From assembly GCF_019279795.1 (NCBI RefSeq), contig NC_056730.1, positions 608,807,698 to 608,871,697 of the forward strand: a stretch of DNA of 64,000 nucleotides, in the 5' to 3' direction. The translations under genes and the position numbers were made by a program. This document shows, in pieces, positions 11,655-23,924 of this stretch (its first letter is position 1; every line of letters begins with the position of its first letter). The notes beneath the pieces were generated by a model. That model saw only the letters and a program-made list of their open reading frames with translations. It ran no database searches and had not been told where the DNA came from. The stretch comes from Protopterus annectens. Taxonomy: Eukaryota > Chordata > Ceratodontiformes > Protopteridae.

Positions 11655-12125
11655 TCATAGGTTCATAGGTACATAGGTTCATACTAGGCTATCTGCCCTA
11701 GGGCATTTATAAGCCTAGCCAGAATATGTTTGGCTTTCGCCACCCATTTTAAATTTATTTTGCTATGCCCTTTTTCGAGGTTAGTATACTGTGCCTCTGT
11801 CTAACAGTGACACAGAAGTGATACCCAGGGTAAACCTACGATCTCCCATCCACTCATCAAGATTCCTCTTGAAGAGAGTCAATGAGGGACTCTGCCTAAC
11901 CTGGACTGGGATTTTATTCCAGAGTGAAGGGAGCCTCTGGGTTATGAATCTGTCCCTCCAGCATGTCCTATTTATTTCAGTGCTGAGGTTCAAGTCTCTC
12001 AAGTGTGTAGCTCGATGGGATTTGGATTTTCTGAGGTGCAGCATGTCCATTAATTCTGGGTTGGACATGGCTTTATACATCAGGCACAGATCGCCTCTGA
12101 ACAGGCGGTATGCCACTGGGTTATC
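11655..12125 (-). mobile_element. CR1-type LINE copy A2, 3' stub
   Basis: Minus-strand stub with the family tail (octamers at 11,655-11,685, then GGCTAGGCTTATAAATGCCC reversed at 11,690-11,722) and the last about 110 codons of the RT ORF: YRLFRGDLCLMYKAMSNPEL, TCWRDRFITQRLPSLWNK, and a stop after LLDRG at about 11,781. Homology ends abruptly near 12,125, a typical 5' truncation. It is very similar to the matching part of copy A9 (53,111-53,460), suggesting both are young. Confidence 0.9.
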
Positions 12126-12754
12126 TTTCAAAACCAAATCTAACCTCAATTCCAAACCATATGTCTGTACTGAAGTACTATAGTGGTCAAGGTTCTATTC
12201 AACTTTCTTCCCTAACTTCATCTACAGTCTACCCTAGCCATCATGGAGTTAGGGTTTGGCATAATGGTTAAAGTTAACTCAGTACATGGCAAGCGGCTTT
12301 TACATACACAAGTCCCTTTAATTCCATTGAAAAACTTGGTAAAACACTTAAAAAAAATACCACAAAATAAAAGCTAAATGGTTGAGCACTTTCATCTGTT
12401 AATTTGACATCTTCAAAACCAATAGCTACTAACACAGTAAGCTTAAATAGGCTTTCAAAAACACATACCCCTAGAGAATAACCAAGCAAAACTAATAATC
12501 AAATAAGGAGTAGATATACCTTATTAAAAATCTACTGGCAGTAATATAAGCAATGATCACAATATTTGTGATAACTAATAAGAAAAGCAACTTTGGCAAT
12601 TCAACAAATGATAGCAGTGACAAAATCAAATATACAGATGAACAATACATAAACCCCATAGGTTACATCTTATCCAATCAATTGTCCAGAATGGTAAAAT
12701 GGACCAATAGTAAAAAGGGCCACAAGGACCAATAATATGGGCAATACTATATCC
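12126..12754. other. no recognisable gene
   Basis: AT-rich spacer between two CR1 copies. A weak Pol III A-box-like string near 12,258 has no matching B box. Confidence 0.5.
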
Positions 12755-13540
12755 TTGTTGTAATCCTGCTACACAAAAGTGGACCATCAACAGACCCAGA
12801 GAACTACAGACCCATAAGTTTTATTAGTCTTATATGCAAGGCTATGGAAAGATTTACTGTGGACCTGATAAACAAAGACACAGTAAATTTCAAATGCAGG
12901 ACCCAACCCAGTTTATTTTTTTTTTCAAGGTTAGGTCATGCCTACTAAACCTGGTGGACTTATTCAAGAAGGTTACTATATTATGGATGAGGGCAAAACA
13001 GTGAGTACTGCCTACCATGATCTGGCAAAGGCATTTGACTCAGTATTTTAATTGGGTGTTATGGATGAACTCACAAATTTAGGCATAAATCCCTATGTCA
13101 CCCAATGAATAGCCAAATGGCTCCTGGATAGGATAGATGAAGTTTGGGTAGGGGAATCCTTCCATCAAGGAGCCCATTACTAGTGGAGTCACACAGGGCT
13201 TGGTACTGGGAACTCTTCTTTTCAGAATGTACTTCTCTGAAGTTAAGGCAAATGTAGAAGGCCACTGACTGACCAGAATTGCTGATGACTGCAAATTGGA
13301 TGCAATCACACAATTCCCCAAAGATGTAGATATCTTCCAGAAGGTCTGACACAGACAAATAACTGGTGCAAGAACCATGGACTAAAGCTCAATGTAAAAA
13401 AAAAAAAAAGCATAATTATAACTTTTTGAAAGACAGCCATCCGTGCAAGTAATAACATTAATAACATTCTCCTAAGAGTAGAACCAGTAAGTAGGGACTT
13501 GGGAACTCAGTCTGACAGTAACCTGAACTTTAATCACTAT
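12755..13540 (+). mobile_element. CR1-type LINE copy A3, left half
   Basis: Plus-strand RT remnant: VILLHKSGPSTDPENYRPIS, KAMERFTVDLINKDT, AYHDLAKAFDSV, then an IADDCKL catalytic box near 13,280 and the DSNLNFNHY thumb block. It stops at 13,540, exactly where a Harbinger-like terminus begins. The matching continuation of the thumb (SIVVIKSF...) lies 21 kb away at 34,629. Stops and frameshifts throughout make this an old copy. Confidence 0.88.
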
Positions 13541-13720
13541 GGCCGGGATTCACTAATCCTCCATATAAGACTAACTAAGTCTTATTCGGAAACTGCAGTC
13601 TAAGAGTATGATGTCAGCGTGTCATTCATATTCATGAGGGTGCGCTGACTCAACTCTAAGGCTAACACGGAGCGTGCACGAGTGCAGGGGGGCGTGTCAG
13701 ACTGCCGAGCAGTCCAAATA
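13541..13720 (+). repeat. left terminal inverted repeat of the 21-kb block
   Basis: Starts GGCCGGGATTCACTAA. The internal TCTAAGAGTA (about 13,600) and GACTGCCGAGCAGTCCA (about 13,700) correspond to TCTAAGAGTA and GTCTGCCGAGCGATCCA in the reversed right end. Confidence 0.7.
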
Positions 13721-13880
13721 TCCATGCCCCTGCAAGTGCCTAAACTGCAAATGTCAACTGAAATGAGCGAGTCCGCTCAAATGTCTACATACCCAACACT
13801 ACACTCCCCCACATTCTAAATCCCTGTAAAAGTTTAAAATGTAAAGCTTTCCTTTTTTTTATTATTCCCAATATAGCTTT

Positions 13881-14053
13881 CCGTATTTGCGTGTGTATGC
13901 GCGGGTTTGCTCATTGCTTAGCTACAGTTAGCAGTGTAGACATTGATGAGGATAATAAACTACTTATATGCAAATTAAGCCAAATAGCAATAGCGTAGTG
14001 GTAGAGCCCTCGCACAAAGAAGAGGCATTCCTGGTTCGAGTCCCACCACACCC
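13881..14053 (+). repeat. decamer array E plus tRNA-like Pol III boxes
   Basis: From 13,881 to 13,940 successive 10-bp units end in TTGC, ATGC, TTGC, CTTA, GTTA and TAGA. Downstream, TAGCGTAGTGGTAGAG (13,991-14,006) matches a Pol III A box and GGTTCGAGTCC (14,033-14,043) a B box, at tRNA-like spacing. Cloverleaf arms are not convincing, so this is tRNA-derived rather than a functional tRNA. Confidence 0.6.
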
Positions 14054-14214
14054 CTTCCTATTTTCTGTAGGAAATGTGTGCATAAAAATAATTCCTGACA
14101 TTTACCTTTTAAATTTTAGTAAAATGCATTGAAATGGCCTATGTGGTAGTGAACGATATTTTATATATATATATAAGAAGGTGGAATGGTCATGCATACT
14201 GATAAATGCATAAG

Positions 14215-14592
14215 TAATGTATCTTAAGCAAAGTGAAGCACTGCTAAGCAAAGTTTACTAGTATTAAGCACAGTTAAGTATAATTGCCCATAGCTTAGCA
14301 CTGCTTTAACTAGCACAATGGCTTTGGTGGAGCTGTGCATCACGCCAACTAGCGCAAACAAAACATGTTTGCGTGGAGCTGGCACCGCATTAACTAGCTC
14401 AATATTGGGCAACGTTGGGCAACATAGAGCAACATCGAGCAATGTTGGGCAAAGTTGAGCAAAGTCGGCTAAACACAGCCACACCTCCTAGCTGGTCTGG
14501 CCAGTAGTAAAATAAAAAGCAATGACAGACCTCGAACCTGGGATACTGTGCACCATAATCACAGTACTAAACCACTAAGCCATGACAGCTTT
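14215..14592 (-). repeat. tRNA-headed decamer-array unit A
   Basis: On the minus strand it begins with A-box-like TGGCTTAGTGGTTTAGTAC (about 14,583-14,565) and B-box-like GGTTCGAGGTC (about 14,536-14,526), then a T-rich link, then an array with an exact 10-bp period. Plus-strand units at 14,401-14,470 are AATATTGGGC, AACGTTGGGC, AACATAGAGC, AACATCGAGC, AATGTTGGGC, AAAGTTGAGC and AAAGTCGGCT. Another block at 14,221-14,300 has repeated NNNNTAAGCA. Unit C (32,155-32,435) is homologous along its length. Confidence 0.8.
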
Positions 14593-14783
14593 AAATATGG
14601 ATACATTTCCAACACACTCATATATATATCAATGGAAGTTTACCCATTGCTAAGCAGGTTTGCTTTTAGCTGAGATTTTTCAAAACCGGCCAATCACAAA
14701 TAAGTGTGGGAAATGAGGCATATTTAAGCTCCATAGGTGGGAATAATTGCCATAACTGTTTGTAGCTCCCATCTGCAGACAGT
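14593..14783 (+). promoter_or_regulatory. putative Pol II promoter of the left Myb/SANT-like gene
   Basis: CCAAT at 14,690-14,694 and a TATA-like TATTTAAG at 14,720-14,727 lie about 90 and 60 bp before the ATG at 14,784. The transposase starts at 49,150 and near 63,105 are preceded by similar CCAATC plus TATA arrangements (49,031/49,063 and 62,986/63,010). Confidence 0.5.
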
Positions 14784-15269
14784 ATGGCTGGTGTTAGAGA
14801 GGGCTCTCATTTTCGAGCACAAAGGTGGGGCATTGAGGAGTCAAAAGTAATGGTTTGGCTCCACGTCCATCATCATGATGCAAGACTCCTGCAGGGCCAG
14901 TTTCAGGGCACTGAGTACAAAACAGAAGCCTGGCACCATCTAGCACATGATCTCACCAGTGCTACAGGCATCACTCAGACTGGTGAGCAGGTCAGACACC
15001 ACTACTCAGACCTGAAGAGACGCAAGGAGGACCTACTGAACCAATGCATACAGGAGGCCCGTGAAATGGAAAATGCCCCACTACTGAGTATGTAGCCATG
15101 GAATGAAGTATCTAAGAATTGCTATTGTAGTCTATATTATGGATAGGTATGTCTCAATATCCCTTCATTTACTTCACAGCTGCAGCTGTCCATGCTGCGA
15201 ATCAGCAAGCCTATGCAGATAGGCTGCTAAGGCTGCGCCACCAGGCAGGTTAGTAATTATTCTGCATGT

Positions 15270-16210
15270 GTTGTCATATAAAAGAAGTGAGAAAGCCTGA
15301 AAAAGGGTGTTGTAACCCATTAATAAAGGTATAATAAGTGTTGAATAACTTCTCTGCATGAACTGTTATATAAAATAAATGAGACAGCGTGAAAAGGTGT
15401 TGTAACCTGTAAAAGGCAAAACTTCAAAGATCAATACACGTTAGGTTCAAGCAAGGCACCCTTTATTACTTGCAGCAAGGAGACAAAGCATGTAGGTACA
15501 AGATTTGTCTGACTTTCTGGTAGTCAGTATGTTATTCTTATACAGTTCTCTTCATGTCACATAGAAAATGTTACTAATCTACTGCTGACGTAGATGGACG
15601 TAGCTTTCTGTATGTTACACAGAAAATGTTACCAGGCTTATTGCTGACATGGTCAGATTATTGCTGTCTTGAAAAAACATTTCAGAAAAACAACCTGGCC
15701 TTGGGCTTATTTTAGCCCACCTTGTCTCTTCAATTCTTCTATTGTACAGTTCTAATACATGCGATACATTTTGTCTAGATTCAAGGTACATTTCTAGCTT
15801 TGGTACAAGTAGTGCTGACTATGGGTTAAGCTTTCAAACATCTATTGTTTTCTTTATCAAGACTTCTAGCAGCTGCACATTTTCTCATGGCATAAGCAGA
15901 AATAGAATGTCTCTTATTAAGTTTCCGGTAGCTGCACATATTTTCATTGCATAAGCAGAATAAAGTGTCTTTTATAAAGTTTCTAATAGCTGTGCAGATT
16001 CATGCAGTATGAACAGAATAAATGTATTAATCCTTTTAAGCCTTTAAGGTACTAAGCATGCACATTGCTATTATGCATTTTCCTAACATAACCCATTAAT
16101 AAAGGTATAATATGTCTTGAATAAAAGACCTCTGCATGCACTGATATATCAAATAAATGAGAGAGCCACTAGAAAAGTGTGTAATGTAATTAATAAAGGT
16201 ATAATTCCTG
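15270..16210 (+). repeat. about 90-bp tandem repeat (three units) split by a solo LTR
   Basis: Units share AAATGAGACAGC-like and CCATTAATAAAGGTATAAT strings (starts near 15,274, 15,369 and 16,143). Removing 15,408-16,088 and one TAACC copy makes the units contiguous. They lie in the second intron of the Myb/SANT-like gene 1. Confidence 0.75.
15408..16088 (-). mobile_element. solo LTR (681 bp) with 5-bp target duplication
   Basis: Begins TGTAAAAGG, ends CCTAACA (TG...CA), and is bordered on both sides by TAACC (15,403-15,407 and 16,089-16,093), a standard 5-bp LTR-element duplication. On the minus strand an AATAAA followed by GGGTGCCTTGC lies about 60 bp before the TGT... end, as in a retroviral R-U5. 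This puts the U3 at 15,700-16,088. That part carries about 60-bp repeats (AGCTGCACAT...GCATAAGCAGAA, roughly three copies), like duplicated enhancers. Internal retroviral genes are absent, so it is a recombination product. ERV origin is likelier than Gypsy from the R-U5 look, but this is not proven. Confidence 0.82.
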
Positions 16211-17974
16211 GAGTGTGTCCATGTCACTTTCTTCGATATGTTGTTGTACCCTTGCATTATAGAAATAGTACTGTTGTATTAAGTACAGTCAACCAACACA
16301 TGGGTAGGCCAATATAAAGTGGATGAAGAGAGTGCCAGTAGCTGTTAAGCATATATACAGTCCTCAACTGTCGGTTCATGTACAGGTTAATCTGGCACAT
16401 GTGTAGCTTGTTATTGTGTTCCCCAGAAATGTCAGTGTGCTGCTAGAAATGTAGGGGGCTGTTAACATATATCTGATAATGTCACCTGAACACATCCAGA
16501 TATATAGATATATAAATATAAATGAAATATATAAATATATAGCAGTAACATCTGCATCCAGGACAGTTTGTATGTCAGATACAGGTCAGGTATATCGAGA
16601 ACTAGCAAAACTCATTTCACAATTTAACGGACATTGCCTAGTGTAATAATACATGTAGGGGATATATAACTGCAGTCAATAGGAATGTAGTGTAAACTAT
16701 AAGTATATATAAGTTGTTAATGAAGGTATCTTTTTATACCCTACTGTATGTGCATAAACAATGCAATTCCACACCTCAATGGGTATGTCTAATCTCATAA
16801 CATTTGTTGGGACACATGTCCTATTGGTTTATAAATATCTGCATTTTCTTTGATGCATGTGCCCTGTTCACATACCACAATCTTAGTAGCCTGTTGCCAC
16901 CAATCAATCCTGCATGCTGTTGGAATGTCCACTGTTGTTCTATATATGCATGTGTTATGCTTGCTGTTCAACTGTTGGAACTCTGGTGTGTTGGGTTAAT
17001 GAGAATACTACTGTATGCTGTTACAACTAAATTGGAATGCTGTTGGCTATTACTAACCCATATTGTCATTAAATCCTCCTAAACATAGAACTTATGGGAA
17101 GGCCAGTCCCAGCGGACCCACCTGTCCCACCTCAGCTGGCGATGGCACCTGGCACCAGCAGGTCCGGTGCCCAGCCTGGGACCTCCTCCTCCATTGGTCC
17201 TGTGCCACCTTCAGGTGGAAGCACTGCAGGGGATGGGACTTGTCCCCCCCCCCCGTGCAAGCATGGCTGGAGGAGGGCCACCTATCACCCTTTGAACGGT
17301 CCAGGCTGTGGTGCGTAAGGAGATCCAGCGTTCAGTCGCTGATCCTCTGTGCCAGCTCGAGGCAAGAGTGGCGGGACTCACGGGTGAGCCTGTCCCTCCT
17401 ATGCAGCCCCCAGCACAGCCACCCTCTGGGCTGTGAAGGTGCAGTGGTGACTGCCCAATGGTGGGGATCTCAGCTCCACTGTTGCTATCTGTGGGCTCAT
17501 GGGCTTGCAATTTCCAAACATCCTTACCCATTCCCTTGTGTCATATTCTGCCCCTGTATGCATCTTGTTTGTCTTGTCTGTTTACCTCCCCAATCTACCT
17601 CCCCAAGTATACCTACTTCCCCTACCCCACATTCCACTCTCACCTGAAAAAAAAATGGGCAATCTGCTCCCACAAAAAAATTATGCCCCATACATAGCTG
17701 CCCATTTTGCACACATGTGCGCTGGACAGATAAACTGATATTTAATTGGCAGTACAACATAATTTGTTGTCCTCACCACTCTCTCAGGGGTGGAAGGTTT
17801 CAAATTTCCATCCAAATTTCTAGTATATGCACAGTTGTTGCTGTTAAAGAAATGGGCAGCTATAGACCTTCCCTACACCCGTCCTGCACATCCCTAGCTG
17901 TTTTCCCTACTGTCTTTCCCTCTTTGTGCCCCTTTTTCACCACTTTCCTATCTCCCCATTTTCTTTTCTTTCAA

Positions 17975-18255
17975 AGAAATTAGCGCGGGGGTTAGTGGGA
18001 GTAAGCACTTTTAAGCAGTAGTTAGCGGGTTTGCGCGTGTGTGCGCTTGTGTGCGCTTAGCTAAGTATTGCTAAGCTTCACGCAGACCCGTACAAACTCG
18101 CTTACAACTGCTTAAAAGTGCCTTAGTCACCCTGCATGTGAGGGCCCTTGTTCTGCTCAGCAGCAAAATAAAACACCACTGTCAGTCTCAAATGCCGGAC
18201 CTTGGACACACTAGACTGCATGAAGTACTACTAAAACACAGTAGATATACAGCAG
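17975..18255 (-). repeat. tRNA-headed decamer-array unit B
   Basis: The array at 17,981-18,125 has an exact 10-bp period: GTTAGTGGGA, GTAAGCACTT, TTAAGCAGTA, GTTAGCGGGT, TTGCGCGTGT, GTGCGCTTGT, GTGCGCTTAG, CTAAGTATTG, CTAAGCTTCA. The flanking 18,165-18,250 aligns by eye with the tRNA-like head of unit A (shared AGCAAAATAAAA-type link and a degraded B box), in the same minus orientation. Confidence 0.7.
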
Positions 18256-19131
18256 GCTGTTGCTGAAATATATATATCATGCATCAGAATGAGTGAATGT
18301 AAAGGAAAGATAGGAATGCCATAACACAAAATCTGTTCTGTGGAACTTTACCAGCAGTTGTTGTGGAATTGCATTACATGACTGTGATAACAGAACCAGA
18401 CATGCTAGCAGTAAATAATATTACAGCAGCACTTTACAACCCCCACACAGTATCATAGCAGGACACTCCCCACCCAAATGTACAAAATACCTGTGTGTTC
18501 AAGGTCCAGCAAAGATGTAGGTAGGCATACTCAGTATTGGAATGGTCCAGTTTTCATGAGCATCCTGTGATAATGTCAACAAAAGAAAAAGCACAAACTG
18601 TGCAGAAGTGAGTACATTAATATCCACAGCATAGCAGTTCCCAAACAGTTCATGTGCCAAATGAAAACATCTCAATAACTACGTATATATGGCAGTTAAT
18701 TGTATAAGTAGAAAATAAACTACATACTCCCATGTATCTTTGTTAGCATTTGTAGGGGTGAGTACAATTCTACACTGTCAACTGTGTACTGGAAGTGGCA
18801 ACATTCAGGTCTGAGTACAACATTCAAATCACTGGCTACACCCCTAGCATCAGTTATAAGAAGTATACCAACCTTCTGACTTACACAACGGTGTCCACAG
18901 CAAACAAGCATGGCCCCCACATTGGAAAGCTGAAAGGGCTATGCCTACCTGACTTTATAGCATTGGGTTGCTATGACAGTGAGTACTGCAAGTACCACAC
19001 AGCAGGCTGCATGCAATTGCCAAATGGTGGCCACCAATTGGTGCAGAGGCCATCACATGCACATGTGCAGATACCTATAAAAGCAGGCTGTACTTGCTGT
19101 TCACACATGAAATCATTTCATTGCAGGTATG

Positions 19132-19178
<47 letters not shown>

Positions 19179-20336
19179 GGACGCAGACAACAGCAGCAGA
19201 AAAAAAGAAAAAAGATTAAGAAAAAATATCGAAAGAAAAAGTAATATATTTAAAAAAATAAAAAAATTATATTGAAAAATAAATAATATATTAAAAAAAT
19301 TATATTGAAAAAAATATATATCTCAAAAAAATAAGATATAAAAAAGAAAATTTATTATAAAACACATGGAACCGACAAATACGAACACATACAAAGGAAA
19401 GGTATGTAACAGCTATGTATTTACTGGCATATTCTAGATGTTTATAAAGAGTACTCTACATAGTTTGAATCATCCATATGTGGCAGCAGTACGTATCTAT
19501 GCACAGATGCCCTGCATAACTACTGGCATGGAGAAATCAGTGTGTAGCTGTGTGCAGTGGGATATGACTGTGACATATGTAGTTCAGCATTAAATGTCAA
19601 ACATCTAATCCATGTTATCTGTGTTCTGTACAGTAGTGTGTAAAATGTCTGTTTGGGGGAGTAGCGCATACAGTTATATAAACATGGATGTGACAGAGTA
19701 ACGAATGCATGATAGTCATATTAATGTGTAGCTTAGCATTGGCAACAGCTTTACCAGGCTAGTATGCTAATCTAGCATTTGCAGTTATATATACACCCTC
19801 TAATATTACTGTGTGCTCACATGTGACACCTGTTCATGTTACAGCAAGGCTCAACATGTCAGCCGTGAAGTACACAAACTTACAACAGTGTGGACCTTGT
19901 GTGTGTATGGCACATACATACGGAGAGATCTGTCTGTGTCAGATATATTAGCATCTGTACATGTGCATAGAGCAAGGGACATACTGCAACTGTTTGTGAA
20001 GGGTGGACATATATATGTTGTTGAAGGTTGTTATGTGCATATTTCTATGTAGGTTGTAGTGTGTGGCAAACAAGACAGCATACAGTGCTGCTATATGACA
20101 TGTGGTGGTTTAACGCTGTGGGTATGATTCGTCATGTTTGCAGTGTTGCAGCCAGTGAGGCCTGCTAAAGCTTCATGGGCTGAGAACACCTTCAATACAT
20201 TCTGCACAACACTGTGCAATATTATGGCATGACTGTATACCTCACAACCTTTGCATAATTGATATCCCCACCATGAAAGTTGGACTGTATATGTGCCTAT
20301 ATGTATATCTATATGTGCACCAATGGATGTTTATAT
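18256..20336. other. no clear gene; possible first exon of Myb-like gene 2
   Basis: Contains a TATA-like CTATAAAAGCAGG near 19,072 and a GA microsatellite at about 19,139-19,178 followed by A-rich sequence to 19,350. The frame through the GA run is repeat translation. The TATA element could serve the Myb/SANT-like gene whose recognisable exons begin at 22,338, but no exon is supported. Confidence 0.4.
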
Positions 20337-20361
20337 GTATGTGTGTGTGTGTGTATATCTA

Positions 20362-20398
<37 letters not shown>

Positions 20399-20425
20399 AG
20401 AGAGAGAAAGAGAGAGAGAGAGGGT
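20337..20425. repeat. compound (GT)n(AT)n(GA)n microsatellite
   Basis: GT, AT and GA runs in succession, abutting the 5' truncation point of CR1 copy A4 (20,432), as at copy A1. Confidence 0.93.
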
Positions 20426-20431
20426 CATATT

Positions 20432-21285
20432 TACTGCAACACAAAGCCATGGACTCAAGCTCAGTGTTGACACTGCATTGGCATCCCTTCTTGCAAAAAC
20501 TCTAACCCATTAACTACCACCTAGGTGGTAGTCTACTTAACACCGAAGGTGTGATAAGAGACCATGGGACACAGGTGGACAGTAGTCTCCCCTTTGATAA
20601 TCACAGTGCCACACTAGTCATGTCATCTGTCTACGTGGCACATGTCATCACAAAAGGTGTGTCATCCAGGGAAATATAGGTCAGTGTTCCCTCTACTCAT
20701 CACACATAAAGCCCATTATAGAGTACAATGCCCCATGTGGTATGTACCTCACAAGACATCTACAGCAACTGGAAACGACACAGACATACCTCACAAAGAG
20801 TAATACCGGCCTCAAACAGATGCCCTATGCAGACCGTCTCACAAACCCACAGCTAGACTGTGCCTCATACCGCCTACCCAGAGTTGACCTCTGCCTAACA
20901 TACTAAGCAATGTCAAACCCAGAGCTGTTGGACATGCTCCACGTAAACAGATCACAATCCCTACGAGCTACACGCTCTAGGGACCTAAACCTTGTGACCT
21001 CAATAAACAGCACATGCTGGAGGGATAGATTCCTATCTCAGAGACATCCCATACTCTGGAACAAACCACCTATCAATAGCAAACAAAGCTCCTAATTAGC
21101 AGTCATCATAAATAATCCTGATGATTGTATGGGAAATAGGAAATACACCCCGGGAATCACCTCTGTGGCTCTGCTTCACAGGGCCACGCGAAACATAATT
21201 ACCTGTGTGTCAAAGGCCAGGGTAGCGTATGGCTAGACTTCTATAGGCCCTAGGGCCAATAGCCTATTACCTACCTATGAAGCGA
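20432..21285 (+). mobile_element. CR1-type LINE copy A4, 5'-truncated
   Basis: Plus-strand remnant of the RT thumb and C-terminus: the HGLKL codons near 20,450, a SPFDNH-like block near 20,595, IEYNAPCGMYLTRHLQQLE near 20,715-20,770, and MSNPELLDMLHVNRSQSLRA with TCWRDRFLSQRHPILWNK (20,910-21,070). It ends in the family tail, including GGCCCTAGGGCCAATAGCC and ACCTATGAAG, near 21,285. Several stops are present. Confidence 0.85.
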
Positions 21286-22337
21286 TACACACCCACATGT
21301 ACTTGTTCCAATAATTGCTATGTGAGGTTGACTGAGTGTGATGGTGAATGTGTTGGTGAATGTGTCAGAGTTCTGTATATGTGAGATAGCTTAGTGGGAA
21401 ACTGTTTCTGTCATGGTATTATGTGTCCTAGCTGTGATCCAAGCAAAAGATGTGTATGCAATTGCTAGGCAGAAAAAGCAGTATGCCATAGGGTCTGACA
21501 TAGTCACTTGGTGTCGACTGGGATGTCCCATTGTAGGCTAAAGCAGTACATGTATGCTTATTGAGTGTTACTGCTGGTGAATCCAACTCCTGTATGAACT
21601 ATCATGCTTCCTGAAGCTGTATGCCTAAACAGCACAGTATGGTGTATGTCCACATTTCTTGGAACCACTGCTTTGTGTGTTACCTGTAGTCCTCACAGAT
21701 TACATACCTCAGGCATAAGGTTTTGTAACTACTGACACTCAGTACTGTATGGTACACAGGTAAAGGTCATCTGGGTTGCCATACCTTCGTGTCTGGTATG
21801 TATGTCTGATGTGTGTGTGGGTATGTCTGTACCATGGCCTCGGTCATATTTGTGTTACAGGATATAAGTGCGTATCTAGCAACATGTATAGTCTTGTACA
21901 GCAATATGCCATCTATATTAACAAATGTGCACATAAGTTAGGCAGGGGTTTGCCATCAATGACTAGTGTGGTATACTGGTAATACTGTAACTGGACTTTA
22001 CAATCATTGCAATGGATTACATATTTCTTGATGCATTAGCTTGATAGCTACCTCCTGTGGCTAGGTGGTGCATTATGTTGCATACAGTGTGCCATGTACT
22101 GATGTATAGTCTTACATACTGGTTTATCTTTGTTGCTGTGCAAAACATGGTTTGATATATAGAGTGTGCCAGGCACTGTCAGGCAGTTGTGGGCTGAGCA
22201 CTGATATGTGGCATTGAAAGTGTATATCCTCTGACAGTCAATAGGTTGCTATATATGGCAGTTAATTGATATCTGTACTTTAGAATGTTAAGTGTGCCAC
22301 ATGACTTGCTCACACATATTGTTTCATTGTCTTCCAG
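21286..22337. other. no recognisable feature, probably intron or element DNA
   Basis: Lies between CR1 copy A4 and the first recognisable exon of Myb/SANT-like gene 2. No coding signal is recognised. Confidence 0.45.
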
Positions 22338-23924
22338 GGTCATTGCCCACCATCGTAATCCCACCTATAGCCCGGCAGAGGAGGAAAAGATAATGACAAG
22401 CCTGGTGCAGCACAATGCCGTGCTCTTCTCCAGAACCAGCCAGGACCAGCATGAGTGGACTGTACTGTGGCAAGATCTTGTCCATAGGGTAAATGACATA
22501 GGCATGCATAACCAGACATATGAGCAGGTATGCCATCACTGCAGTGATTTAATTAGACATGTCTGGCAGCGTGCGTCTGATATCCATAGACAACAGCTTG
22601 CCACAGGTGGTGGGTTAGCCATCCACCCCCCCTCACCAGAGTGGAGGAGCCGCTCCTGAGCCAGGTGGCTCCTGGCCAACAACAACAACAACAAGTGACA
22701 TGTACCATCATGGAGGCCGGAGCCACCCAGCAAGTTGACATGGAGCATGCAGGTAACATGGCATACCTGTAGACTACTGTTACCTCTATTGGTAGAGCAT
22801 TCTTATGTGAGATGTGTACTGTGTAGTTAGAAGGTGAGGTGCCTAGTGTTGTGCAATACTAATAATTAGGAATATAATCTGTAGGCCTGTGACTGTCAAC
22901 CATTGTACTACTGTAAGATTGCAAACACACAGTAGCAATGCCACAGTTGTTGCCACTGACAAACTGTCTCATATCCTTGTAGGTCCCTCTGGTGTGACAG
23001 CAAGGCAGCAGACTCATGCTGGTGAGTGTGTTCTACATTTAATATTGCTAATTAAATCTGCATGTCATAGGTGAGGTGTAGGCCATGTACACATAACACA
23101 CCTACGCATAATGCATGCTGTGCATGTTTGCTGTGAGACTATGCACATCCCAGTAATGTGGGTAGCTGCCTAAAACACATACAATACACAGAGCATCCCA
23201 CACAATTGTGGCAATACTGTAGTGGACATTGGATAGGCAGAGGCGATACACATGCACACAACATACACAACTTTGTCATACGCAGTACACGTTAACATGC
23301 TACGCATGGCGTATTCAGACATCCGCTGTAACGTCACACTCCAGTATCCCAAATGTCATCCACACAGCACACATAATATACCTGAGGGGTAGATGCCTCT
23401 TATGTGACTGTGCGACACTCTTCAACACATAACACATTCATGTTAGGCAATGCCCCCTATTGGGCACCATACAAACCCATGTAACAACTGGTTGTGAAAT
23501 GTTGAATGTAGCCATGGTACTGCAGTTCCGGTACAGCATGGTATGTGCTGGTCTGGCACACATTAGTAGCCTTGAGTGACCACATGATGCTGCTTGATGA
23601 TGGCTCATGGTACTACACCCCATCCAGTTACAGTGACCACAGTACTACACATAGCATTAACTGCTATGCACCTCAATGTTGTGTGTGTGCAAACATATGC
23701 ACCAATACACAATATGCATAGCAATCACAATTTGTACAAAGTGACACATCTATGTCTTGTAATGCTATTGAGTGTATAGGGCACATGACACACACTGTGT
23801 ATGTGTGATGTTTAATGTTGCAGTTGTGTTGTAGCATGCCATGGCATGGCTGGCACTGGCATGTCCACAATATGTCCTACACTCACCATAACCACTGTAC
23901 AATGGCTATGTTGAGCAATGGTAT

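Larger units (their letters stand above)
14784..17430 (+). pseudogene. Harbinger Myb/SANT-like DNA-binding protein gene 1 (three exons)
   Basis: Exon 1 (14,784-15,087) starts ATG and encodes a Myb/SANT-like domain: RWGIEESKVMVWLHVH, WHHLAHDLTSATGI and TGEQVRHHYSDLKRRKEDLL. The donor GTATGT follows. Exon 2 (15,180-15,248, 69 bp) lies between a TTCACAG acceptor and a GTTAGT donor and encodes AAVHAANQQAYADRLLRLRH. Exon 3 starts about 17,089 and is Pro/Gly/Ser-rich. All junctions are phase 1. An 11-C run (17,244-17,254) marks a frameshift: the downstream frame continues VQAVVRKEIQRSVADPLCQLEARVAGL after one stop. In Harbinger elements this protein binds the termini and brings in the transposase (NAIF1 is the domesticated human relative). 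It is called pseudogene because of the frameshift and the split intron. Exon 3 placement is the least certain part. Confidence 0.7.

Noticed and set aside
12250-12310. Possible tRNA-like A box (TGGCATAATGGTTAAAG) on plus
   Set aside because: No B box at a suitable distance and no SINE body or tail.
17211-17531. Minus-strand frame of 106 codons opposite exon 3 of Myb-like gene 1
   Set aside because: It is an antisense shadow of a GC-rich Pro/Gly coding exon; the plus strand has splice-consistent coding.
18795-19244. 149-codon plus-strand frame ending in an Arg/Glu/Lys-rich tail
   Set aside because: The tail is the GA microsatellite and A-rich tract. The N-terminal part shows no known domain or splice support.
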